A stretch of 64,000 bases of DNA from Chachezhania sediminis. GTDB lineage: Bacteria > Pseudomonadota > Alphaproteobacteria > Rhodobacterales > Rhodobacteraceae. Below the pieces are notes generated by a model, which made no database searches, was not told the origin of the DNA, and saw only the letters and a program-made list of their open reading frames with translations. Every line of letters begins with the position of its first letter. Position 1 is the first letter of the stretch. This document shows, piece by piece, positions 1 to 6,445 of this stretch. Both the position numbers and the translations under genes were made by a program. Where the stretch lies: the NCBI RefSeq assembly GCF_009765275.1, contig NZ_VOPH01000015.1:1-64000 (forward strand). Reading direction: 5' to 3'.

Positions 1-123
1 GACAACGTCGGCTTCACGGTCGAGCTGATCGCGCCGATCGCCATGGAAGACGGCCTGCGCTTCGCCATCCGCGAAGGCGGCCGCACCGTCGGCGCAGGCG
101 TCGTCGCAAAGATCATCGAGTAA
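1..123 (+). CDS. tuf: Elongation factor Tu, C-terminal 40 residues (partial)
   Basis: Only the last 40 codons are inside the window; the start lies upstream of base 1. The visible peptide, including [20 protein letters not shown] and ending [10 protein letters not shown], is the characteristic C-terminal beta-barrel (domain 3) of EF-Tu, the GTPase that carries aminoacyl-tRNA to the ribosome. The stop is TAA at 121-123. It is followed by a 9-bp stem hairpin (124-146) and then a Rho-independent terminator. No tRNA-Trp or secE follows, although such genes often lie after tuf in alphaproteobacteria. Confidence 0.93.
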   Translation, partial: DNVGFTVELIAPIAMEDGLRFAIREGGRTVGAGVVAKIIE

Positions 124-146
124 GTCGAAAGGCTCTGCCTTTCGAC
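124..146 (+). other. Stem-loop directly after tuf
   Basis: A perfect 9-bp inverted repeat, GTCGAAAGG / CCTTTCGAC, with a 5-nt loop begins right after the tuf stop codon. No T-run follows, so by itself it is more likely a 3'-end-stabilising or processing hairpin than a terminator. Confidence 0.5.
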
Positions 147-232
147 TGGCGGGCAGCAGTCGGTTTCCTGAAAGGAAATCGACGAGAGCCCGCACCCTGA
201 AAGCCGGGCACTGACGAACGATACCGACGTGA

Positions 233-250
233 GGCGGGGTTCACCCCGCC
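233..250 (-). repeat. Short dispersed palindrome, copy 1
   Basis: GGCGGGGTTCACCCCGCC is an inverted repeat and the reverse complement of the copy at 18782-18799. A one-base variant is at 1058-1075. All three copies lie just after the 3' end of a plus-strand gene. Confidence 0.6.
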
Positions 251-261
251 ACGACCGATAG

Positions 262-289
262 AAAAGGGCCGGACATCCGGCCCTTTTTT
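262..289 (+). terminator. Rho-independent terminator after tuf
   Basis: A G+C-rich stem (GGGCCGG / CCGGCCC) with a 4-nt ACAT loop is flanked by an A-run upstream and six T residues downstream. It can act in both directions but most simply ends the tuf transcript, 140 nt after its stop codon. Confidence 0.85.
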
Positions 290-317
290 CACATTCGCGC
301 ATTGGAAGGAGGATCCC

Positions 318-1001
318 GTGCCCGCCGATTTCCCGTCCCCCGACACGGTCCATCCGATTCCCCTGCCGGACGGGACTGTCCATCAAGGCACCGTCTTCCT
401 GAAGGCCGCGATCCGCCATTCCCGGATCGAGGTCGGCGACTATTCCTATGCCAGCGCCTTCGACGCGACGCCCGAGACCGACTGGGCGGCGAAGCTGGCG
501 CCCTATCTCTACGACTTTTCGGCCGAACGGCTGGTGATCGGCAGGTTCTGCCAGATCGCGGACGGGGCCTTGTTCATCACCGCGTCGGCCAATCATCGCT
601 ACGACGGGTTTTCCAGTTTCCCCTTCGCCGTCTTCACCGGGGTCGATCCCGAAGGCCCCCGGCCGCCGTCGCTGCCGGGGCCCGGGGCGGATACCGTGAT
701 CGGCCACGATGTCTGGATCGGGCAGGGCGCGCGGATCCTGCCGGGGGTGGTGATCGGGTCGGGCTGTATCATCGGGGCCGGTGCGGTGGTGGCGGGACAC
801 GTCCCGCCCTACGCCATTGTCACCGGCAATCCCGGCAAGGTCCTGCGGCGGCGGTTCGACGAGGCAACCATCACAAGGCTGCTGGAGATCGCCTGGTGGG
901 ACTGGCCCATCGAGGCGATCCAAGGGGCCGAGGCCGCGATCTGCGGGGGGGATCTGGCGCGGCTGGAGGCCGTGGCGCGGGAGGTTTCTTCGCGCGGGTA
1001 A
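318..1001 (+). CDS. CatB-related hexapeptide-repeat O-acetyltransferase
   Basis: A 227-residue protein with the left-handed beta-helix signature of xenobiotic/CatB-type acetyltransferases: isoleucine-rich hexapeptide turns from about residue 118 (VIGHDVWIGQGARI, then GSGCIIGAGAVVAGHV) and the usual tail YAIVTGNPGKVLRRRF. Members transfer acetyl from acetyl-CoA to hydroxyls of antibiotics or sugars, acting as trimers in the cytosol. The substrate cannot be read from the sequence. The start is GTG at 318, seven bases after a good AGGAGG-like site. It shares the GDYSY and AWWDWP motifs with the phosphonate-locus acetyltransferase at 37471-38094. It stands alone, convergent with the next gene. 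Confidence 0.85.
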   Translation: MPADFPSPDTVHPIPLPDGTVHQGTVFLKAAIRHSRIEVGDYSYASAFDATPETDWAAKLAPYLYDFSAERLVIGRFCQIADGALFITASANHRYDGFSSFPFAVFTGVDPEGPRPPSLPGPGADTVIGHDVWIGQGARILPGVVIGSGCIIGAGAVVAGHVPPYAIVTGNPGKVLRRRFDEATITRLLEIAWWDWPIEAIQGAEAAICGGDLARLEAVAREVSSRG

Positions 1002-1057
1002 CGGTGCGTTGGGACCACGCACCCAGCCGGTCGCGACCGTGTGGCCGGTGTGGGGAC

Positions 1058-1075
1058 GGCGGGGTGAATCCCGCC
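1058..1075 (+). repeat. Short dispersed palindrome, copy 2
   Basis: GGCGGGGTGAATCCCGCC, a one-base variant of the palindromes at 233-250 and 18782-18799. It lies in the 79-bp gap between convergent genes, where its hairpin could help terminate both transcripts. Confidence 0.55.
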
Positions 1076-1080
1076 CGGCC

Positions 1081-1785
1081 CTACGGCGTCGGCAATTCCT
1101 CGGGCACGCGGCCGACATAGCGGTCGGCCTCGGCTGTCAGGTCGTTCAGCGCATCCTGAAGCTTTTGCCGGTAGACCTCGATATCCTCTGCGCTGGCGCG
1201 GCGGGGGACGGTTTCGGTCCATTCCCGGCACATCATGACGCCGCGGCTGAAGGGCAGAGGCAGGAACATCTTGTCCCAGCTGCCGGCGACGAAAACCTTG
1301 CGGGCGGAAAAGGCCACCATGAAGACCCGCGATCCGGTGGTGCGGGCCCAGATGATCGGCACCGTCGACGATACCCGCGCCGGTCCGCGCGGCCCATCGC
1401 AGGCGATGCCGATGGAACAGCCTTCGCGCATTTTCTCGATCACCGTGCGGGTCAGCGCGACATGGCGCTTGTGAGAGCTCATCGAGATGTTTTCCATCCC
1501 CAGCTTCGCCTGCACGTTGCCGGCCAGTCGTCCGGCCCGGGCGTCGGCGGTCAGGGTGCACATCCGGTGGCGCGACAGGTCGCACAGCCACGGCGCGGCC
1601 ATGATCCGCTGGTGCCACAGGACGCCGATGATCGGCTCTCCGTTCTCGCCCGCGCGGTCCATCTCTTCATAGCCCACGCGCTCCCATCGGGATGTCGCCT
1701 GGGCCAGGCGCAGATATCCCGCGACCAGCCATTCGACGGCATTGTTCAGGGCGGCACTGTTTGCGATCTTCTTGCGCAGGCTCAT
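1081..1785 (-). CDS. DUF374 lysophospholipid acyltransferase-like protein
   Basis: A 234-residue protein starting MSLRKKIANSAALNNAVEWL. The motifs LWHQRIMAAPWL (about 50-61), the run ending in SSHKRHVALTR, IACDGPRGPARV and the hydrophobic IIWARTTGSRV match the DUF374 family, which is related to the LpxL/PlsC-type acyltransferases and suspected to modify lipids at the inner membrane. ATG at 1785 was chosen because the upstream extension (to 1887) looks non-coding. It is divergent from the CHAD/ParA operon across a 166-bp promoter region. The exact acyl acceptor is unknown. Confidence 0.8.
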   Translation of the reverse strand: MSLRKKIANSAALNNAVEWLVAGYLRLAQATSRWERVGYEEMDRAGENGEPIIGVLWHQRIMAAPWLCDLSRHRMCTLTADARAGRLAGNVQAKLGMENISMSSHKRHVALTRTVIEKMREGCSIGIACDGPRGPARVSSTVPIIWARTTGSRVFMVAFSARKVFVAGSWDKMFLPLPFSRGVMMCREWTETVPRRASAEDIEVYRQKLQDALNDLTAEADRYVGRVPEELPTP

Positions 1786-1896
1786 CGGACGGCTCCGGGA
1801 TCTTGTCTGCCTGTCATAGACGATGGGGCAGGCAGTGCAATCGGTTCCGGCCTTCGGGCCGGGCCGTGCGAATCGCCGCCACCCCAATGGGACGGG

Positions 1897-1935
1897 TTGA
1901 GGAATGTATATACACTTGCTATCATGACGTCATGA
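1897..1935 (+). promoter_or_regulatory. Predicted promoter with overlapping palindromic operators for the RHH-CHAD-ParA operon
   Basis: A -35-like TTGAGG (1897-1902) and a -10-like TATCAT (1920-1925) are separated by exactly 17 bp. Two perfect palindromes overlie this promoter: TGTATATACA (1905-1914) in the spacer and TCATGACGTCATGA (1922-1935) over the -10. This layout suits a repressor blocking RNA polymerase. The first downstream gene, a ribbon-helix-helix protein 17 bp away, is the obvious candidate autoregulator. Assignment is by inspection only. Confidence 0.6.
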
Positions 1936-1951
1936 CGCATCGGGTGGAGCC

Positions 1952-2161
1952 ATGGCAAAGAGCAAGGGTGCAGAAGCGAAGGCGGACAAGGCCAGGGACA
2001 AGGACTGCGGGGACGGTCGCAAGAACACGTCGCTGCGGCTGGAGGGGAAGACGCTGAAGGCCCTGAAGATCCGCGCCATCGAGGAAAACAGCTCGGTCCA
2101 GAAGATCGTCGAGGCGTTGATCGACGATTATCTCTCAAGAACGAAGAAACAGGACAAATGA
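1952..2161 (+). CDS. Small ribbon-helix-helix DNA-binding protein
   Basis: A 69-residue protein: a lysine/charge-rich N-terminal arm (1-25) followed by an Arc/CopG-type ribbon-helix-helix fold: the strand NTSLRLEG, helix TLKALKIRAIEE and helix VQKIVEALIDDYLSR. Such dimers bind palindromic operators or act as centromere-binding partners of ParA ATPases (for example ParG or omega). It overlaps the next gene by ATGA, and a ParA-like ATPase lies two genes on, so either an autorepressor or a ParB-like adaptor role fits. The basic, probably disordered arm is typical of ParA partners that stimulate the ATPase, but that role is inference. Confidence 0.8.
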   Translation: MAKSKGAEAKADKARDKDCGDGRKNTSLRLEGKTLKALKIRAIEENSSVQKIVEALIDDYLSRTKKQDK

Positions 2162-3684
2162 CCTCCGACAACAGTGACATCATGATCCTCGCAGGTGCGG
2201 TCACGGCCGAGGCGATGGGCGACAGGCTGGGCAAGCTGGTGCTGGACACGCCCGAAGCGGGCGAGACCGCGGGTTTCGTGCTGCTGGACACCTTCGACCA
2301 GGCGGTGCGCAAGGCGGGATCGGTCCTGATCGAAACCGGCGGCCAGTTGCAGCTGATGCAACCGGGCGGCGTGGTGCGGACGCAGGCGGCGAAACGGTCG
2401 GGCAATTTCGTGGCGGATTTCGCCGATGGCCCGGTCAAGGACGCGCTGTCGGGCCTGGAGCCGCTGCGCAGCCTGCTGGTCGTGGGGCGGGGAGAGCTTC
2501 GCCAATCCGCTGCCGTCGCCAAGGACGACGAAGACAAGACCCACGCCCGCGTGCGCTTTTCGACGCTGGTGCCGGACGGGGCAGGCAAGAAGGTGACGCT
2601 GGTCTCTCTCCAGCCCCTGCGCGGCTACGAGAAGTCTTTCGAGGCTTTGGGCAGCCGGGTTCAGGATGTCTCCAAGGGGCCGGAGATGGAGGTAAGGGAC
2701 CTTTATGCGCGCCTCTTCCCGGATACCCTGGATTACGATCCCAAGCCCGATGTCGGCATGACGGGCGGGGAAACGGCCTTTCAGGCGGCGACCGACATCA
2801 TGCGCGCCTACCTGGCAGTGGCACGGCGGAACGAGGACGGCACGATTGCCGACCACGATACCGAATTCCTGCACGACTATCGCGTGGCGCTGCGCAAGAT
2901 CCGGTCGGTGATCAGCCTGTTCAGGGGCGTCTTTTCCGACGCGGAAACGGCCCGGTTGAAGACCGTCTTTTCCGACCTGATGGCGCCGACGGGGCGGCTG
3001 CGGGACCTGGATGTCTACCTGCTGGAAAAGGACACCTATTTCGACCTGCTGCCCGAAACTTTGCACGACGGGCTGACCGCCATGTTCGCCCAGTTCGCCA
3101 AAGAACGGAACGCGGTGCAGAAGCAGGTCGCCCGGCGCCTGCGCAGCGCGACCTATGCCCGCCAGATGGCGGCGCTTCAGGCGGAATTCGATGGCGCGAC
3201 CGGGCTGGAGCCGGGCCCCGCGGCCGACCGTCTGGCGCATGACTATGCCTGCGAACTGATCTGGAAGCGCTATCGCAAGGTGTGCAAGATCGCCCGCGCC
3301 ATCGACGACACGACCCCGGACGAGGACGTGCACGAGCTGCGGATCCACTGCAAGAAACTGCGCTACCTGATGGAGTTCTTCGCACCGCTCTTCCCGGCCG
3401 CCGACATCAAGGCGCTGATCAAGCCCCTGAAGGTGCTGCAGGACAACCTTGGCCTTTTCAACGACTATTCGGTTCAGCAGGCGTCGCTTCAGGACTTCCT
3501 GGACAGCCGCAGTGGCGTGCGGAAACAGGACGTGACCATCGCCAAGTCCATCGGCGCCCTGATCGCCATCCTGCACCGACGGCAGCTGGAAGAACGGGCC
3601 AGGGTTGTTTCAAGTTTCGCCCACTTCGACAGCGAAGACGTACAGCTCGCGTTCCGGGCCATGTTCAAGGAATCGGAGGTCTGA
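2158..3684 (+). CDS. CHAD-domain protein (polyphosphate-binding helical domain)
   Basis: A 508-residue protein. The C-terminal about 300 residues form a CHAD domain, recognised by the repeated histidine/basic helices LHDYRVALRKIRS (about 241-253) and VHELRIHCKKLRY (about 391-403). CHAD domains are bundles lined with conserved His, Arg and Lys that bind inorganic polyphosphate and localise to polyphosphate granules. The first about 200 residues (MILAGAVTAEAMGDRLGKLV onward) are mostly beta/charged and not recognised; they could be a diverged CYTH-like module. The gene overlaps the RHH gene by 4 bp and is followed after 2 bp by the ParA gene, so all three are almost surely co-translated. Confidence 0.85.
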   Translation: MTSDNSDIMILAGAVTAEAMGDRLGKLVLDTPEAGETAGFVLLDTFDQAVRKAGSVLIETGGQLQLMQPGGVVRTQAAKRSGNFVADFADGPVKDALSGLEPLRSLLVVGRGELRQSAAVAKDDEDKTHARVRFSTLVPDGAGKKVTLVSLQPLRGYEKSFEALGSRVQDVSKGPEMEVRDLYARLFPDTLDYDPKPDVGMTGGETAFQAATDIMRAYLAVARRNEDGTIADHDTEFLHDYRVALRKIRSVISLFRGVFSDAETARLKTVFSDLMAPTGRLRDLDVYLLEKDTYFDLLPETLHDGLTAMFAQFAKERNAVQKQVARRLRSATYARQMAALQAEFDGATGLEPGPAADRLAHDYACELIWKRYRKVCKIARAIDDTTPDEDVHELRIHCKKLRYLMEFFAPLFPAADIKALIKPLKVLQDNLGLFNDYSVQQASLQDFLDSRSGVRKQDVTIAKSIGALIAILHRRQLEERARVVSSFAHFDSEDVQLAFRAMFKESEV

Positions 3685-3686
3685 CC

Positions 3687-4448
3687 ATGCGGATCATAGC
3701 CTGTTACAGCAACAAGGGCGGCGTGGGCAAAACCGCGACCTCGGTCAATCTGGCCTATGCGGCGGCCGCGGCCGGTCTGAAGACGCTGATCTGCGACCTG
3801 GATCCGCAGGGCGCATCCAGCTTCTATTTCCGGGTGAAGCCGTCGAAGAAGCTGGTGGAAGACAAGTTCTTCAAAGACGAACAGAAGTTCATCAAGGCGA
3901 TCCGCGGGTCGGATTTCGACAATCTGGACGTCCTGCCGGCCAACATGACCTTCCGCGATTTCGACATCTTCCTGAGCCGGATGAAGAACAGCCAGTCGCG
4001 GCTGAAGAAAGCGCTGAAGGCGGTCGACAACGATTACGACCTGATCGTGCTGGACTGTTCGCCCAATATCTCGGCCCTGTCGGAAAGCGTGTTCAAGGCG
4101 GCGGAACTGATCGTGGTGCCGGTGATCCCCACGACCCTGTCGGAACGGACGCTGGAACAGTTGCTGGACTTCTTCAAGGACCACGGACTGGACCGAAGGA
4201 AACTGGCGCCGTTCTTTTCCATGGTCCAGTCGTCGAAGAAGCTGCATACGGAAACGATGGAGCGGCTGCGCGCCGAATACGGCAAGCTGTTCCTGGACAC
4301 TGCATTGCCCTTTTCGGCCGATGTCGAGAAGATGGGCGTACACCGGGCGCCGGTCGGAACCTTTGCCGCGACGCGCCCGGCGGGCAAGGCCTATGCCGGG
4401 CTGTGGCAGGATCTGCAGGACCGGCTGGGACTGAAGGCGGGCAAATGA
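3687..4448 (+). CDS. ParA/MinD-family deviant Walker A ATPase
   Basis: A 253-residue protein with the ParA signature at the extreme N-terminus: MRIIACYSNKGGVGKTATSV, with the deviant Walker A lysine at residue 10 and P-loop KGGVGKT at 10-16, then the A' box CDLDPQGAS and the Walker B-like LIVLDCSPN. It lacks the N-terminal helix-turn-helix of plasmid P1-type ParA, so it is the short form found in chromosomal, plasmid (type Ib) and cargo-positioning systems. These ATPases bind the nucleoid and move DNA, chemoreceptor arrays or organelle-like bodies. No parB or parS is nearby; neighbours are CHAD and CYTH proteins, so a granule or enzyme assembly is a plausible cargo (inference). Confidence 0.9.
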   Translation: MRIIACYSNKGGVGKTATSVNLAYAAAAAGLKTLICDLDPQGASSFYFRVKPSKKLVEDKFFKDEQKFIKAIRGSDFDNLDVLPANMTFRDFDIFLSRMKNSQSRLKKALKAVDNDYDLIVLDCSPNISALSESVFKAAELIVVPVIPTTLSERTLEQLLDFFKDHGLDRRKLAPFFSMVQSSKKLHTETMERLRAEYGKLFLDTALPFSADVEKMGVHRAPVGTFAATRPAGKAYAGLWQDLQDRLGLKAGK

Positions 4449-4930
4449 TGGCGGATGCGACGGAAATCGAACGCAAGTTCCTGGTTTCGAGGCGGCCGTC
4501 ACTGGACGGTGTGCGCCGGGCCGAGGTTCGGCAGGGTTATCTGACTCATCCCGACGATTCGGTCGAATTGCGGGTGCGCCAGATCAACGATCGTTACTTC
4601 CTGACGCTGAAATCGGGCGAGGGGCTGACCCGCGGCGAACGCGAAATGCCGATCAGCCGGGCGCAGTTCGACACCTTGTGGCCCGCGACCGAAGGGCGGC
4701 GGGTGGAAAAGGAACGCTGGACGGGGGATCTGGAGGCAGGCCGGGTGTTCGAACTGGATATCTTCACCGGCACCCTGGCGCCCCTGATGCTGGTCGAGGT
4801 CGAATTCGATACGGAAGAGGCTGCGAACGGGTTCCAGCCGCCCGACTGGTTCGGCCCCGACGTGACCCGGGACAAGCGGTTCAAGAACAAGGCGCTGGCG
4901 CAGGCGGTGAACAGTTTCCTTCAAGATTGA
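4445..4930 (+). CDS. CYTH-domain (triphosphate tunnel) protein
   Basis: A 161-residue single-domain CYTH protein. It begins (M)MADATEIERKFLV, containing the family's ExExK-type motif, and continues with the alternating charged strands expected of the eight-stranded tunnel: ELRVRQ, YFLTLKSG, EREMPI, VEKERW, FELDIF, LVEVEFD and DKRFKNKALA. Family members hydrolyse inorganic triphosphate, thiamine triphosphate or short polyphosphates using divalent metals, or act as class IV adenylate cyclases. The short stand-alone form with EIERKF most resembles tripolyphosphatases. It overlaps the ParA gene by ATGA. Fused CYTH-CHAD proteins are common in bacteria; here the two domains are separate genes split by parA. 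Confidence 0.9.
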   Translation: MMADATEIERKFLVSRRPSLDGVRRAEVRQGYLTHPDDSVELRVRQINDRYFLTLKSGEGLTRGEREMPISRAQFDTLWPATEGRRVEKERWTGDLEAGRVFELDIFTGTLAPLMLVEVEFDTEEAANGFQPPDWFGPDVTRDKRFKNKALAQAVNSFLQD

Positions 4931-4936
4931 GTTCCG

Positions 4937-5332
4937 ATGCCGACGAAACAATATGGCGTGCTGCCTTACGTGAAACGCGGAAGCAGACCGCAGCTTGTCC
5001 TGATCACCAGCCGGACCTCAGGAGCGTGGATCTTCCCGAAGGGCAAACGCATCCCCGGCAAGGGCCGGCGCGGCTCGGCCCTGCAGGAAGCGTTCGAGGA
5101 GGCGGGTCTGGTCGGTCGGCTGGACAAACGTATTGCCTTCCGCAGGGTCATCCTGCGATCCGGCGGTAAGATCGATCTGACGCTTTATGTCCTGCGGGTG
5201 GACAAGGTATTGAAGCGCTGGCCGGAACAGAAGCAGCGGGACCGCATCCTTGTCTCGCCCGAGCGGGCTGAAAAGCTGGTCGATTGCCCGCAGTTGCGCC
5301 GCTGCGTGAAGGAATGGCGGCGGGTCGCCTGA
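4937..5332 (+). CDS. NUDIX hydrolase, diphosphoinositol-polyphosphate-hydrolase-like
   Basis: A 131-residue NUDIX protein: strand YGVLPYV, then WIFPKGKRIPG and the helix ALQEAFEEAGLVG. The NUDIX box is GX5EX7REUXEEXGU in the consensus; here the first Glu is Lys and the Arg is Gln, but the metal-binding EAFEE core is present. The WxFPKGK motif with a missing first Glu resembles the DIPP/Ap4A-type subgroup that cleaves inositol pyrophosphates, diadenosine polyphosphates or polyphosphate. It lies 6 bp after the CYTH gene in the same operon, supporting a phosphoanhydride substrate. The exact substrate is not determined. Confidence 0.82.
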   Translation: MPTKQYGVLPYVKRGSRPQLVLITSRTSGAWIFPKGKRIPGKGRRGSALQEAFEEAGLVGRLDKRIAFRRVILRSGGKIDLTLYVLRVDKVLKRWPEQKQRDRILVSPERAEKLVDCPQLRRCVKEWRRVA

Positions 5333-5379
5333 GGACGCCGGACCCGCGCGCCGCCCTGCAAGTGAGAGGAGGTGAGGCG

Positions 5380-6318
5380 ATGAGCCTCGATCTCGTGTTG
5401 ATTGCCCCCGGGCCGGCCAAGCGCCGGTGGGAAGGGGCCGAAGAGGACCGGCCGCTGAAGACCCGGGGTAAACGCTGGATGCAGCGCCTGGGCGTGTGGA
5501 TGGCCGAACAGGGCCTGCGGCCTGCGGTGACGGTGGCCGACCGGACCTTGCTGGCCTGCGTGTCGGCTGAAAAGGCGCTGAAGGCCGCGGGGCTTTCGGC
5601 CCAGGATATCCAGGACGGCGAAGACGTGGCGCAGACAGCCCTGTCCGCGCTGCGCCGCCTGCGGGAAACGGGCGCCGGTTGCGGCGGCCTTCTGGTCGTG
5701 GCCCCGGGCGAACGTCTGGCGCCGCTGTGCAGCCTGACCGACCTGAACTGGACGCCGGACCAGTTCCCGCCCGGATCGCTGTGTCACCTGTCCCTGCCGG
5801 TGGGTGCGCCCCTGCGGCCCGGCATCGCGAAGCGGGTTGCCAGCGTCCAGGCAGGCACCCTGCCGGAAGACTTTCCCTTTCCCGGTCCCGGTGGCCCCGA
5901 ACGGCGCCCTCGCCCGGCCTATTACTATACCCAGTCTGCCGTCCTGCCCTATCGCCGCGGTCGGAACGGGGCAGAGGTGCTGCTGATTTCCTCCAGCAGC
6001 GGCGATCACTGGCTGGTGCCGAAGGGCATCCATGAACCGGGCATGACCGCCCAGGCCTCGGCCGCGGTCGAGGCCGAGGAAGAGGCCGGCGTTCGCGGCA
6101 CCGTGGGCGAGGCATCGATCGGGCGTTACGAGGTCCAGAAATGGGGCGGGCGGTGCAGCGTGACCGTCTACCCGATGAAGGTTACCCGTGTGCTGAAAGC
6201 CCCGGACTGGGAAGAGCACAACCGGGACCGCCGCTGGGTTCCGGCAAAGAAGGCCGCGAAGATGCTGGACCAGCCGGAACTGCGCTCCATCGTGAACCGC
6301 TTCGTCGCCGGCCTGTGA
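5380..6318 (+). CDS. Degenerate SixA-like phosphatase domain fused to a NUDIX hydrolase domain
   Basis: A 312-residue two-domain protein. Residues 1-160 follow the SixA histidine-phosphatase layout ([13 protein letters not shown] where SixA has [37 protein letters not shown] where SixA has a GHNPGL motif), but both catalytic histidines are gone, each replaced in an APG context. Residues about 185-312 are a NUDIX domain: [11 protein letters not shown] and [15 protein letters not shown], again with the first box Glu missing but the Glu cluster kept. The order is opposite to mycobacterial MutT1, which is NUDIX then histidine phosphatase. The start at 5380 follows a strong AGGAGGTGA site. It is the last gene of the operon, 47 bp after the first NUDIX gene. 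Confidence 0.82.
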   Translation: MSLDLVLIAPGPAKRRWEGAEEDRPLKTRGKRWMQRLGVWMAEQGLRPAVTVADRTLLACVSAEKALKAAGLSAQDIQDGEDVAQTALSALRRLRETGAGCGGLLVVAPGERLAPLCSLTDLNWTPDQFPPGSLCHLSLPVGAPLRPGIAKRVASVQAGTLPEDFPFPGPGGPERRPRPAYYYTQSAVLPYRRGRNGAEVLLISSSSGDHWLVPKGIHEPGMTAQASAAVEAEEEAGVRGTVGEASIGRYEVQKWGGRCSVTVYPMKVTRVLKAPDWEEHNRDRRWVPAKKAAKMLDQPELRSIVNRFVAGL

Positions 6319-6445
6319 CGGGGCGCCCGGGCGAACGCCATCGACTTTCGCCGCGCGCTGCTGTTCAAGGTCATCGGCATGTTTCACCGACGCGAGGCCC
6401 CCGGATGTTCCTGACGCTTCACCCGTTCGTTCCCGGGGGCCGGGC

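Noticed and set aside
124-300. tRNA-Trp gene expected after tuf
   Set aside because: No cloverleaf or TTCGAnTC arm is present; only hairpins and a terminator.
318-1001. Antibiotic-resistance gene
   Set aside because: The fold is shared by many sugar and metabolite acetyltransferases, and nothing mobile or resistance-linked is nearby.
3687-4448. Chromosome or plasmid partition locus
   Set aside because: No ParB, parS-like repeats, repA or origin features; the neighbours are phosphate-metabolism proteins.
6319-6445. Cobalamin riboswitch upstream of cobQ
   Set aside because: The gap is only 127 bp and no B12-box-like sequence was seen.
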